64,000 bases of DNA from Saprospirales bacterium (GTDB lineage: Bacteria; Bacteroidota; Bacteroidia; Chitinophagales; Saprospiraceae): the NCBI GenBank assembly GCA_016711045.1, contig JADJTT010000008.1:124001-188000 (forward strand), read 5' to 3'. The stretch's first letter is position 1, and the number at the start of each line of letters is the position of its first letter. The notes under the pieces were generated by a model. That model worked only from the letters and a program-made list of their open reading frames with translations. It made no database searches and was not told the DNA's origin. The position numbers and the translations under genes were made by a program. Of this stretch, positions 8,079-16,534 are shown piece by piece.

Positions 8079-9803
8079 TTATCCAACCTCCTCCATCATC
8101 TCCTCTTGCTCCAGCCTAAACCCTTTCCCGCTCACGATCCCTCCATCAATCACTTCGATCAAACCTGCCGGAGGCACAACGATCCTGGCCTTCGATTGCA
8201 TCAGAATGTCTTTTCCCACATCAATGCCGGGGAAGACAGCTCTCAACGTCAATCCTTCAGGCATCAGTTGAAAAAGGCCTACGTTGGTGATGTAGTACAC
8301 ATTTTTGCCAGCTTTGATGCCTTCGTGCCCGTTAAAGGTGATCTCGTCGACCTCCTCCACGAATTTGGGGGCTCCGGGCCGAACCAGGCGCACCTCGTTC
8401 TCCTGTACCTGAAACTCGGCGTCGTGCATCCATTTACCAATGAAAAGCACCGTTCGGGCGCCGCTGACGATGTCCATAAATCCGCCGGGACCGACATAAT
8501 CGGTGATCTTCGGACCCCGCTTCGATACATTGACGTTGCCGTCGCCATCCACTTGCAAAAATCCCAGCACGGCCACATCCAGGTCGGTCTGGTACCGCTT
8601 GAACATGACGGAGGAAGGCTCGAGGTGCTCGGGATTGATGGCCGCCCCGAAGAAGATGCCGGGCGTGGGCAGTCCGCCGTACGATCCGGCCTCGGTGGTA
8701 AAGAGGTAATCGTCTTCCAGACCATGCTCCACCAGCAATCTTGCCACCTCTTCCGGAAAACCGATCCCGATGTTGACCATCCCGCCTTTGGGGACTTCTC
8801 TGACCAAAATGGATGCGGCCAGGCGGCCCATGATCTGGTCGAGCGCACTGCGCACGGGGGTGATCTTCAGCAGGTTGTTGATGAACTTGAGGCGTTGCAC
8901 CGCTTCTTTACGGTCTGCATCGCCTTCCGGAGTGAAGAGCGGCCAGTAATTCCGCTGTAGCACACTCGCCACTTGCTCGTTGTAGGGGTTGACTACAATA
9001 TAATCCACGTCTTCCGCCGGGACGCTGATATCGGCCGGCGATTTCGGGATGATCGCGCTCACGGTGGCCATCACCAAACCCTTATTTTTCCGGACCGCCT
9101 GGATGGATTGGATGTTTTCCGTAATAGTCGCGGCGTGTTTGAAATAGAGGTTCCCTTCTTCGTCGGCATAAGGCACGTTCATCAAGGCTATATCGATAGG
9201 TGGAAGGGTGTAGCGAAGGGCGTCGCGGTCGGCTTCCACAAAGGAAGCGGTACCGGTACCCGGCGGATTCACAATCGAACCTCTTCCGGTGCGGGGGTCG
9301 AGAAAGGTACCCAGGCCGACTTGGGTGCGGAGAAATCGTGCGCCGGTACCTTGTGCTTCCAGGAGAAGAGACATCACGCCTTGGGGAATGGTATGCAATT
9401 CCAACTGGTGGAGTTGTCCCAGCTTCAGTTGCGCCTTGGTGGTTTCCAGGTGGGCCGTGAGGTAGGTCTTCATCAGACCCGGGAGGCCCATTTCTTCCAC
9501 GGTGCCGGGCACACGTCCTCTCGATCCTTGTCCCCCGCCGTTCACCCAGGTGAGCCCTTTGGGATGATGGGAGGTTTGGAACCGGTTGCGCAGGGCAAAA
9601 AAGAAGGTGCTGCATCGCGCATTGCCGCCGATACCGCTCGAGAATACGGTGGCCCCGTCGGGAAACAACCGTGCGGCTTCGCGGGCAGAAATGAATTTTT
9701 TGGAAACGGGATTTTGAGGTGTATAATCCAGATTGTGTCTCGACCACGTAAACCGCCAGCGCAGTACGTGGAATACCAGGGTTACTTTTTCCAGCCAGGT
9801 CAT
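8079..9803 (-). CDS. Family I acyl-CoA transferase (propionate/acetoacetate CoA-transferase type)
   Basis: The 574-residue protein has the two CoA_trans halves in one chain. The N-terminal half carries DGATVFSSGIGGNAR and the WVNGGGQGSRGR region; the C-terminal half carries NIGIGFPEEVARLL and the catalytic FTTEAGSYGGLP motif, with Glu371 as the predicted nucleophile that forms the gamma-glutamyl-CoA thioester. The GGFMDIVSGART motif follows. This matches family I enzymes such as Pct and YdiF, which move CoA between acyl-CoA and a carboxylate (propionate, acetate, acetoacetate). It is longer than typical Pct (about 520 aa), with about 35 extra N-terminal residues. It stands alone, divergent from an AraC-type gene. 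Exact substrate cannot be told from sequence. Acts in the cytoplasm. Confidence 0.8.
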   Translation of the reverse strand: MTWLEKVTLVFHVLRWRFTWSRHNLDYTPQNPVSKKFISAREAARLFPDGATVFSSGIGGNARCSTFFFALRNRFQTSHHPKGLTWVNGGGQGSRGRVPGTVEEMGLPGLMKTYLTAHLETTKAQLKLGQLHQLELHTIPQGVMSLLLEAQGTGARFLRTQVGLGTFLDPRTGRGSIVNPPGTGTASFVEADRDALRYTLPPIDIALMNVPYADEEGNLYFKHAATITENIQSIQAVRKNKGLVMATVSAIIPKSPADISVPAEDVDYIVVNPYNEQVASVLQRNYWPLFTPEGDADRKEAVQRLKFINNLLKITPVRSALDQIMGRLAASILVREVPKGGMVNIGIGFPEEVARLLVEHGLEDDYLFTTEAGSYGGLPTPGIFFGAAINPEHLEPSSVMFKRYQTDLDVAVLGFLQVDGDGNVNVSKRGPKITDYVGPGGFMDIVSGARTVLFIGKWMHDAEFQVQENEVRLVRPGAPKFVEEVDEITFNGHEGIKAGKNVYYITNVGLFQLMPEGLTLRAVFPGIDVGKDILMQSKARIVVPPAGLIEVIDGGIVSGKGFRLEQEEMMEEVG

Positions 9804-9918
9804 CAGGTGTCAGTTGGTTAGTGAAAAGGGACATATTGGAGGGAAAATGATACGGCCTTTTCAACTGAATTCCAATGATTTTTGTCAGTTTTGGAGCACT
9901 AATTCGGCCCAAAATTCG

Positions 9919-9933
9919 TTACATTCTCTGTAA
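9919..9933. repeat. Small inverted repeat TTACA-N5-TGTAA
   Basis: A perfect 5-bp inverted repeat with 5-nt spacer lies in the divergent region between the CoA-transferase and the AraC-type regulator, about 100 bp before the regulator. It has the size of a regulator half-site pair, but five bases per arm can occur by chance. Confidence 0.25.
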
Positions 9934-10031
9934 TAAAACCCCAAAGCGTATCTTGTCCGTCACCGGGAAAGAACACCGGGACACGATCATGCGACTCGAT
10001 TACAGATACGAGATATTGAAACGCAAACAAA

Positions 10032-10592
10032 ATGAAACTCCACATCAAATACATGGTCTCCATCCGTTGCAAAATGATTGTGAAATCGGAGTTGGATAAG
10101 CTCGGGTTGATATTCGGGGTGGTAGATTTAGGGGAAGTAGAGGTAAAAGGGCCACTCACCGATGCACAGCGGGATCAATTGAAAACCGCTTTGCGGAAAT
10201 CGGGTCTTGAGTTGATGGACGACAAAAAAGCCAAGTTGATTGAGAAAATAAAAAATGTCATCGTCGAAATGGTGCATTATGCAGAAGAGCTGCCTAATGT
10301 TAAAAATTCCGTGTTCCTCAGTGAAAAACTCGGCCATGACTACACCTACCTCGCCAACCTGTTTTCAGAAGCAGCGGGCATTACTATTGAACATTACATT
10401 ATTCTCCATAAAATTGAACGGGTAAAGGAACTGCTCCTGTACGATGAACTCAGTCTTACCGAAATATCCTACCGGCTGAACTACAGCAGCGTGGCGCATT
10501 TATCCAACCAGTTCAAGAAAATCACCGGGTTGACGCCTAGCTTCTTCAAACAACTCAAGCACAAAAGACGCACGCCGCTTGAGAATGTGTGA
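10032..10592 (+). CDS. AraC-family transcriptional regulator
   Basis: The 186-residue protein has a short N-terminal domain (residues 1-75; MKLHIKYMVSIRCKMIVK, a ferredoxin-like small sensor seen in many Bacteroidota AraC proteins) and a C-terminal double helix-turn-helix (about 90-180), with KLGHDYTYLANLFSEAAG as first helix pair and LSLTEISYRLNYSSVAHLSNQFKKITGLTPS as second. The last helix matches the AraC signature. The N-terminal type lacks a cupin, so the ligand is unknown. It sits alone between the divergent CoA-transferase gene and purL, and may control either; this is inferred only from position. Confidence 0.8.
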   Translation: MKLHIKYMVSIRCKMIVKSELDKLGLIFGVVDLGEVEVKGPLTDAQRDQLKTALRKSGLELMDDKKAKLIEKIKNVIVEMVHYAEELPNVKNSVFLSEKLGHDYTYLANLFSEAAGITIEHYIILHKIERVKELLLYDELSLTEISYRLNYSSVAHLSNQFKKITGLTPSFFKQLKHKRRTPLENV

Positions 10593-10682
10593 GTCGACGC
10601 CTTGCCAAACTTTTTCCCCCCATTGCTTATGTTTTTCCCCCCGAACAACTGACCTTTGCGGGATATCCAAACCACCTGCACG

Positions 10683-13600
10683 ATGATCCTTTTCTTTGGT
10701 AGCCCCTCCGACTCCGTATTTGCTGTACAACTCCACGCTCCGCTCTCTAAAGAACCAATTGCCAAACTATCCTGGCTGTTCGGCAATCGGCCACTTATTG
10801 AGGCCAAACAAGTCGAGGGACTATATGTGGGGCCCCGGGCCGCGATGGTCACGCCATGGAGTACCAATGCGGTAGAGATTACCCAAAACATGGGCCTGGA
10901 GGGGATCCAACGCATCGAACAGTTCGAGCCGCTGGTTGCCGGTGCGCATCCCTACGACCCCATGCTCGCTCAAAAATACCCCGGCCTCCACCAGGATATC
11001 TTCACCATTGACATCGAGCCGGAGCCGATCCGCCATGTCGACGATATCGCCGCCTACAACGAAGCAGCAGGACTGGCCCTGAATGAAGAGGAGATCCAAT
11101 ACCTCGAACAGGTATCGCAGCGCATTGGCCGAAAACTCACCGACTCGGAAGTATTTGGATTTTCGCAAATAAACAGCGAGCACTGCCGGCACAAGATATT
11201 CAACGGTCAGTTCGTCATCGACGGAATAGCCCAACCCGAATCGCTCTTTTCCCTGATCAAGAAAACATCCAAGGCGCATCCCAACTCCATCGTCTCGGCT
11301 TATAAAGACAATGTGGCCTTTGTGAAAGGCCCGCGCGTGCGTCAGTTTGCGCCGAAGTCGGCCGACCGGCCCGATAACTACGAAAAAAAGGAATACGATT
11401 CGGTCGTTTCCCTCAAAGCCGAAACCCACAATTTTCCGACCACCGTCGAGCCGTTTAACGGTGCGGCCACCGGCTCCGGCGGCGAGATCCGCGACCGGAT
11501 GGCAGGCGGGAAAGGCTCGCTGCCCATGGCTGGTACCGCGGTATACATGACGGCTTATTCCCGGCTTGAGGACAATCGTCCCTGGGAAAAAGGCATGTCC
11601 GAAAGGCCCTGGTTGTACCAGACGCCCATGGATATCCTGATCAAAGCTTCCAACGGCGCTTCCGATTTCGGCAACAAATTCGGACAACCCCTGATCGCCG
11701 GTTCGCTCCTGACTTTTGAACATGCCGAACACGCCCGGAAGCTGGGTTTCGATAAAGTGATCATGCTGGCCGGCGGCGTCGGCAGCGGAAAAGCTGCCCA
11801 GGCCCTGAAGGATGAACCCCGTCCCGGCGATAAGATCGTACTACTAGGGGGCGACAACTACCGCATCGGGATGGGTGGCGCGGCCGTCTCCTCCGCCGAT
11901 ACCGGCGAATTTCACTCGGGCATTGAACTCAACGCCGTGCAACGTTCCAACCCGGAAATGCAAAAACGTGTGGCCAACGCCATTCGAGGCCTGGTGGAAA
12001 GCGAAGAAAATCCCATCGTGGCCATCCACGACCACGGCGCCGGCGGGCACCTGAACTGCTTTTCCGAACTGGTCGAAAACACCGGCGGGAAAATCGACCT
12101 GGACAAGCTGCCCATCGGAGATCCCACCCTTTCCATGAAAGAGACCATCGGCAACGAATCGCAGGAGCGCATGGGGCTGATCATCTCCCCGGACAAGCTC
12201 GACCTCCTCGAAAAAATAGCCGAACGCGAACGCGCGCCGCTATACGTAGTAGGGGAGGTGACCGGCGACGCACGCTTCGTCTTTGAATCGGGTCGCACCG
12301 GGGAAAAACCGATGGACCTCGCCCTGATCGATATGTTCGGCAGTTCGCCGAAAACCATCATGGCCGACAAGGATGTCGAAAGGACTTACGATGCGGTCGA
12401 TTATGATCCGGCGCAACTCCATCCATACCTCGAACAAGTGCTGAAGCTGGAAGCCGTAGCTTGTAAAGACTGGCTTACCAACAAAGTCGACCGCTGTGTA
12501 GGCGGGCTGGTCGCCAAGCAACAATGTGCCGGTCCCTTGCAACTCCCCCTCAACGATTGCGGGGTAATGGCGCTGGGGTACGACACCCCATACGGGATAG
12601 CTACGTCGATCGGTCATGCTCCGGTAGCCGGGCTGATCGATCCGGCTGCAGGCTCGCGAAACGCTATTGCCGAAGCGTTGGCCAACCTCGTTTGGGCGCC
12701 GCTGGAAGACGGTCTCCGGTCCGTGTCGCTTTCTGCCAACTGGATGTGGCCCTGCCGCAACGAAGGGGAAGATGCCCGTCTGTACCAGGCCGTTAAGGCT
12801 GCTTCTGATTTTTGCATCGAACTGGGTGTCAACATCCCTACCGGGAAGGATTCCCTTTCCATGAAACAAAAATACCCCAAAGACGAGGTGCTGGCGCCCG
12901 GCACGGTGATCATTTCATCCGTGGGGGTATGCGACAATATCCGGGGTGTGGTGGAACCCGTTTTCCAGAAAGGCGGTGGCCCCGTCTATTACCTCAATCT
13001 CTCTTTGGATGCGTATAAACTGGGCGGTTCTTCATTCGCCCAGGTGTGCAATAAAGTAGGCACGGATGCCCCAGACGTGGTAGATGCCGGCAAATTTGCC
13101 GCCACTTTCAACGCCATGCAGCAACTGATCAAAGACGGAAAAATACTGGCCGGGCACGATATTTCCGCCGGTGGATTGATCACCACCTTGCTGGAAATGT
13201 GTTTTGCCGACAACGACCTGGCCGCCGAGATCGACCTTAGCGCCCTCGGGGAACCGGATACGATCAAGTTGCTGTTCTCGGAAAACTGCGGGCTCGTTTT
13301 TCAGGCGAGAGAACCGCTTAGCGCCGCTGAGCTGGCTGCGATCCCCATTCCCTGCCACCCCATCGGCAGGGTAGTGAAGGGAAAAAACCTGCGCATCAAA
13401 AACGGGCCGGAGACCCACGATTTCCAAATAGCCGCCCTGCGCGATGGCTGGTATGAAACCTCCTGGCTGCTCGACCGAAAACAAACGGCCGGACAGAAGG
13501 CCGACGAGCGCTACCGCAACTACAAGCAACAACCCTTGCAATATGCGTTCCCCGAAGGCTTCTCGGGGAAAATGCCTGTTATCGATCCCTCCGCCAAGCG

Positions 13601-14348
13601 CCCCAAAGCGGCTGTGTTGCGGGAGAAAGGCAGTAATTCGGAACGGGAACTGGCCCACGCGATGTTCCTGGCCGGGTTTGATGTCCGGGATGTGCACATG
13701 ACCGACCTGATGTCGGGCCGGGAAACACTGGAGGATATTCAGTTTCTCGGGGCGGTAGGCGGGTTCTCCAACTCCGATGTGCTGGGCTCTGCAAAGGGAT
13801 GGGCCGGGACCTTCCTGTACAATGAAAAGGCGAAGGCTGCCCTGGAAAAATTCTTCGCCCGGGAGGATGTCCTGTCGGTCGGCATCTGCAACGGATGCCA
13901 GCTGTTTATCGAATTGGGGCTTATCAACCCTGGCCATGCGCAACTGGCGAGCATGGACCACAACGATTCCCACAAACACGAAAGCGGGTTCACTTCGGTA
14001 AAGATCCAGGAAAACAACTCGGTGATGTTGTCCAGCCTGAGCGGCAGTACCCTGGGCGTCTGGATCTCTCACGGGGAGGGCAAATTTGAGCTGCCTTTGC
14101 CGGAGGATCAATATCAGATAGCTGCGAAATACGGCTATGAAAGCTACCCTGCCAACCCCAACGGCAGTCGCTACAATACCGCCATGATGGCCAGCGATGA
14201 CGGTCGCCATCTGGTACTAATGCCCCATATCGAACGGTCCATCTTCCCCTGGAACTGGGCGCATTACCCCAAAGGCCGGGCGGATGAGATCTCTCCCTGG
14301 ATCGAGGCGTTTGTGAATGCGCGGAAGTGGTTAGCTGATCAGTCGTAA
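10683..14348 (+). CDS. purL: Phosphoribosylformylglycinamidine synthase (large single-chain form)
   Basis: This 1221-residue protein catalyses FGAR + Gln + ATP to FGAM, step four of purine synthesis. It has the PurS-like N-terminal domain, the linker with SEHCRHKIF (about residue 180), two AIRS-like ATP-binding halves (THNFPTTVEPFNGAATGSGG; VGGLVAKQQCAGP) and a C-terminal class I glutamine amidotransferase with the nucleophile in GICNGCQ (Cys1069 counted from this start) and the HIERSIFPW motif near the end. Length agrees with proteobacterial PurL rather than the split PurLQS. I chose ATG 10683 (MILFFGSPSDS) over a TTG at 10656; the region 10651-10658 (GACCTTTG) resembles a -10-like box. Transcribed alone. 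Confidence 0.95.
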   Translation: MILFFGSPSDSVFAVQLHAPLSKEPIAKLSWLFGNRPLIEAKQVEGLYVGPRAAMVTPWSTNAVEITQNMGLEGIQRIEQFEPLVAGAHPYDPMLAQKYPGLHQDIFTIDIEPEPIRHVDDIAAYNEAAGLALNEEEIQYLEQVSQRIGRKLTDSEVFGFSQINSEHCRHKIFNGQFVIDGIAQPESLFSLIKKTSKAHPNSIVSAYKDNVAFVKGPRVRQFAPKSADRPDNYEKKEYDSVVSLKAETHNFPTTVEPFNGAATGSGGEIRDRMAGGKGSLPMAGTAVYMTAYSRLEDNRPWEKGMSERPWLYQTPMDILIKASNGASDFGNKFGQPLIAGSLLTFEHAEHARKLGFDKVIMLAGGVGSGKAAQALKDEPRPGDKIVLLGGDNYRIGMGGAAVSSADTGEFHSGIELNAVQRSNPEMQKRVANAIRGLVESEENPIVAIHDHGAGGHLNCFSELVENTGGKIDLDKLPIGDPTLSMKETIGNESQERMGLIISPDKLDLLEKIAERERAPLYVVGEVTGDARFVFESGRTGEKPMDLALIDMFGSSPKTIMADKDVERTYDAVDYDPAQLHPYLEQVLKLEAVACKDWLTNKVDRCVGGLVAKQQCAGPLQLPLNDCGVMALGYDTPYGIATSIGHAPVAGLIDPAAGSRNAIAEALANLVWAPLEDGLRSVSLSANWMWPCRNEGEDARLYQAVKAASDFCIELGVNIPTGKDSLSMKQKYPKDEVLAPGTVIISSVGVCDNIRGVVEPVFQKGGGPVYYLNLSLDAYKLGGSSFAQVCNKVGTDAPDVVDAGKFAATFNAMQQLIKDGKILAGHDISAGGLITTLLEMCFADNDLAAEIDLSALGEPDTIKLLFSENCGLVFQAREPLSAAELAAIPIPCHPIGRVVKGKNLRIKNGPETHDFQIAALRDGWYETSWLLDRKQTAGQKADERYRNYKQQPLQYAFPEGFSGKMPVIDPSAKRPKAAVLREKGSNSERELAHAMFLAGFDVRDVHMTDLMSGRETLEDIQFLGAVGGFSNSDVLGSAKGWAGTFLYNEKAKAALEKFFAREDVLSVGICNGCQLFIELGLINPGHAQLASMDHNDSHKHESGFTSVKIQENNSVMLSSLSGSTLGVWISHGEGKFELPLPEDQYQIAAKYGYESYPANPNGSRYNTAMMASDDGRHLVLMPHIERSIFPWNWAHYPKGRADEISPWIEAFVNARKWLADQS

Positions 14349-14363
14349 ATTTTTTAGCCAATT

Positions 14364-14379
14364 AACTAAAAAATTAGTT
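14364..14379. promoter_or_regulatory. Candidate BlaI-type operator 1
   Basis: AACTAA-AAAA-TTAGTT is a perfect 6-bp inverted repeat whose right arm overlaps the TTG (-33) element of the blaI-like promoter. A repressor bound here would block RNA polymerase. BlaI/MecI proteins are autoregulatory dimers that bind such palindromes; the assignment to this gene is inferred. Confidence 0.45.
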
Positions 14380-14408
14380 GCGCGGTTAAATGTTTAGCCA
14401 TATCTTTG
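14378..14408 (+). promoter_or_regulatory. Promoter of the blaI-M56 operon
   Basis: TTG (14378-14380), 20-nt spacer, then TATCTTTG (14401-14408): a full match to the Bacteroidota consensus TTG-N19..21-TAnnTTTG. The predicted transcript starts near 14415, about 55 nt before the ATG at 14469. It is the best promoter match in the window. Confidence 0.65.
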
Positions 14409-14430
14409 ACTTACATAAAGTACAAGTAAT

Positions 14431-14450
14431 GTTTTGCGCGCTCGCAAAAC
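14431..14450. promoter_or_regulatory. Candidate BlaI-type operator 2
   Basis: GTTTTGCG-CGCT-CGCAAAAC is a perfect 8-bp inverted repeat located between the predicted transcription start and the ATG at 14469. Together with the palindrome over the -33 box it gives two operator-like sites flanking the promoter. It could instead be a 5'-UTR hairpin. Confidence 0.45.
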
Positions 14451-14468
14451 AGCCATATTTCTGTTGCT

Positions 14469-14852
14469 ATGAAAAAATTAACCCGTGCCGAAGAAGAGAT
14501 CATGCAAGCCGTTTGGACCCTTGGGGAGGGCACGGTAGGCGATATTCGTACCTGCCTCGAAACACAACTCCAGCAGCCCAAACCGGCCCAAAGCACCGTA
14601 TCTACCATTGCCCGCATTTTGTTGGACAAGGGCTTTCTCGAGCATCGCGCCTACGGTCGCACCTTTGTATACTCTCCAAAAGTAAGCAAGGAAGAGTACA
14701 GCCGCCAATCCATTCAGCAACTCGTAAGCGATTACTTCGAAGGCTCAGCCAACCGCCTGGTTTCGTTTTTGGTTAAAGAAGAAGACCTCAGCCTGGAGGA
14801 GCTCAACCGCCTGATGGAAAAGCTTGATTCAGCTCAAAAAGACCAGCCATGA
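14469..14852 (+). CDS. BlaI/MecI/CopY-family transcriptional repressor
   Basis: A 127-residue winged-helix repressor. The N-terminus (KKLTRAEEEIMQAVWTLGEG) and the recognition helix region (AQSTVSTIARILLDKGFLEH) fit the penicillinase-repressor family closely, followed by the wing (YGRTFVYSPKVSKEEY) and a C-terminal dimerisation part. In characterised systems the repressor is inactivated through a BlaR1-type M56 membrane metallopeptidase; here such a gene follows directly with a 4-nt ATGA overlap, so translation is likely coupled. A strong promoter and two inverted repeats lie upstream, consistent with autoregulation. The signal sensed is not known; in Bacteroidota these pairs are not usually linked to beta-lactamases, and none is present here. 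Confidence 0.9.
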   Translation: MKKLTRAEEEIMQAVWTLGEGTVGDIRTCLETQLQQPKPAQSTVSTIARILLDKGFLEHRAYGRTFVYSPKVSKEEYSRQSIQQLVSDYFEGSANRLVSFLVKEEDLSLEELNRLMEKLDSAQKDQP

Positions 14853-15982
14853 TCACCTACTTCCTATCCTTGATGGTTTGCTGGGCCGCTTGTTTGGCTC
14901 TTTATGCAGGATTGCTCCGGAAGGAGAAATTTTTCCACCTCAACCGGGCCTACCTCTTGCTTACCCTGGTTCTGGGATTGTTGATCCCTGCAGTCGATTG
15001 GTTCCCGGCATCTACCACGTCGGTGGAAGGGTTGATCCAACAGGTTCGCTGGCTCCCGGAGGTGACGGTGACGAATACCCCGGTGCTGCAGAGCACCCCC
15101 TTTAACAGCCTGGGTTTCGGACAACTATTGCTTGGGATTTACCTGTTGGGGTGTGGTTGGATGACGTTCCGGTTTTTTCGGCAACTATACCGGGTTTCCG
15201 CATTGATCCGGTCGGGGAAAAAGACCCGCTTCCGGGAATTCACCCTGGTGGAAAGCCACCGGGTCAGTACGCCCTTCTCGTTTTTGGGTTTTCTCTACTG
15301 GAATCCCAACCACGATTACGACCCGACCGAGTGGCAAACCGTGCGTGCCCACGAATACGCCCACATCCGGCAAGGGCATAGCGTGGACTTGTTGCTGCTC
15401 GAAATCATCGGCATTTTCTGCTGGTGGTGCCCATTCTGGTACGGGTACAACCGCGCGTTGCGCAACGTACACGAATACCTGGCCGACGCGGTGGTCATTC
15501 GTCAGACGCCAACCCGTGAATACGGTCAACTGCTTATCCGCCAATGCCTGAGCCAACCTGCTCCGGCGCTGGCTCACGGATTACGACATCATTCTCAACT
15601 AAAAAATCGTATAGCTATGATGACTAAATCAAATTCTTCCCGGATGGCCCTGGCCAAGTATGTTACATTGTTGCCGCTTCTGGCGGTGCTCACCGTTGCC
15701 TGTTCGCAAACCGAACCGGTGGAGGTAACGCAAGCGCAAGTCGAAAAATACAAGCCGGTCGGCCAGGTGGTAGACACAGTGATCACGTTCTACCCTGACA
15801 CCTATGAAGAACAAGTCAAGTATGTGCCCTCCGATCTGTACAAGGAGGTGGAACAAATGCCGGTATTCGGCTCCTGCCCCGGTCTGAAAGGAGAGGAGTT
15901 GGAGAAATGCTCCAACACAAACCTCATGAAATTCCTCGTTGCCAACATGACCTATCCGCCAGAAGCAAAAAATCCAAGGTAG
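14849..15982 (+). CDS. BlaR1-like M56 metallopeptidase, reading into TonB C-terminal domain after a -1 shift
   Basis: Membrane-bound partner of the upstream BlaI-type repressor. There are four predicted membrane helices; between the third and fourth lies a cytoplasmic peptidase domain with HEYAH (His168, Glu169, His172) and the downstream NVHEYLADAVV, the third zinc ligand. After the last helix (about 267-290, VTLLPLLAVLTVACSQ) a periplasmic stretch of about 90 residues follows. This frame ends at a stop at 15980-15982 within a motif (MTYPPEAK) that normally opens a TonB C-terminal domain. That domain is encoded in the -1 frame directly after. A six-A run at 15967-15972 makes the heptamer A-AAA-AAT in frame. 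The full product would be 444 residues. Confidence 0.85.
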   Translation: MITYFLSLMVCWAACLALYAGLLRKEKFFHLNRAYLLLTLVLGLLIPAVDWFPASTTSVEGLIQQVRWLPEVTVTNTPVLQSTPFNSLGFGQLLLGIYLLGCGWMTFRFFRQLYRVSALIRSGKKTRFREFTLVESHRVSTPFSFLGFLYWNPNHDYDPTEWQTVRAHEYAHIRQGHSVDLLLLEIIGIFCWWCPFWYGYNRALRNVHEYLADAVVIRQTPTREYGQLLIRQCLSQPAPALAHGLRHHSQLKNRIAMMTKSNSSRMALAKYVTLLPLLAVLTVACSQTEPVEVTQAQVEKYKPVGQVVDTVITFYPDTYEEQVKYVPSDLYKEVEQMPVFGSCPGLKGEELEKCSNTNLMKFLVANMTYPPEAKNPR

Positions 15983-16182
15983 AGGGCATGGTCGTAGCCA
16001 GCTTCGTCATTTTCCCCAACGGCAGTGTGGGGAACGTCCAGATCAAAAAAAGCGTCAGTCCGGAATGCGACGCAGAAGTCGTTCGCCTTGTCAGGGCAAT
16101 GCCCGACTGGCAACCGGGCTTCCACGACGGCAAGGCGGTGAACGTGGAGTTTTCGCTGCCGGTGAAGTTTAAATTGAATTGA
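15907..16182 (+). CDS. TonB C-terminal domain, -1 frame continuation of the M56 protein
   Basis: Genuine coding in this frame begins near 15973 (SKVEGMVVASFVIFPNGSVG) and ends at 16182 (FSLPVKFKLN). The pattern G-x-V-x-x-x-F-x-I-x-x-x-G-x-V followed by VVRLVRAMPDWQPG is the TonB C-terminal fold (PF03544), common at the end of Bacteroidota M56 proteins, where it sits in the periplasm. Residues encoded before 15973 in this frame are out-of-phase M56 sequence, so it is unlikely to be an independent gene. Either one A is missing from the A run or a ribosomal -1 slip makes the fusion. Confidence 0.7.
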   Translation: MLQHKPHEIPRCQHDLSARSKKSKVEGMVVASFVIFPNGSVGNVQIKKSVSPECDAEVVRLVRAMPDWQPGFHDGKAVNVEFSLPVKFKLN

Positions 16183-16200
16183 TCCGGTCGATTTTCATTT

Positions 16201-16242
16201 GCGAGAGGTGCGCGCCATTGGCTCGCACCTCTCGCTGTTTTT
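16201..16242 (+). terminator. Rho-independent terminator after the M56/TonB gene
   Basis: GCGAGAGGTGCG (16201-16212) pairs perfectly with CGCACCTCTCGC (16224-16235) over an 11-nt loop, followed by TGTTTTT. The 12-bp GC-rich stem and T tract end the blaI-M56 operon. Confidence 0.85.
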
Positions 16243-16462
16243 AGCTTCTCAAGTCAGATCAAAAGGCGGTATTTTTGGAAAGCGAAAATTGCCCTTTTAT
16301 TTTCCGAAGCCATTTAATGGGGTGGCTGCGTATGATCCTTCGAAAAACCCATGGAGATAGCCAATGAATCCAAAGCGGGTTCTGTTAGGCGCAGAACAAT
16401 GGCCACTTCCCCCCTTTTCTGAAATTTGGTACAGAAGATGACAGTTAATTGTAGGCCCAAGG

Positions 16463-16493
16463 TTGGAGATGTGCGGGAGTGGGGGTATTTTTA
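16463..16493 (+). promoter_or_regulatory. Promoter of the glucosaminidase gene
   Basis: TTG at 16463-16465, 20-nt spacer, TATTTTTA at 16486-16493, one mismatch from TAnnTTTG. It leaves a 5' leader of about 35 nt before the ATG at 16535. Confidence 0.45.
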
Positions 16494-16534
16494 GGATGAG
16501 AAAACGCACGGCTGATTGACAGGCAACCAGATAC

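Larger units (their letters stand above)
16183..16534. other. Intergenic region, 352 bp
   Basis: It contains a strong terminator hairpin at 16201-16242 and, at its far end, a promoter for the next gene (16463-16493). An isolated TATTTTTG at 16270-16277 has no partner TTG at the right distance. The ORFs in it (a 79-aa one on the minus strand, a 25-aa one on the plus strand) show no family features. I see no RNA gene. Confidence 0.6.

Noticed and set aside
8973..9821. A 282-aa plus-strand open frame opposite the CoA-transferase
   Set aside because: Complement of a gene with clear catalytic motif; no features of its own.
13032..14210. A 392-aa minus-strand open frame inside purL
   Set aside because: It is the antisense of the highly conserved PurL C-terminal half, a GC-rich shadow frame without family motifs.
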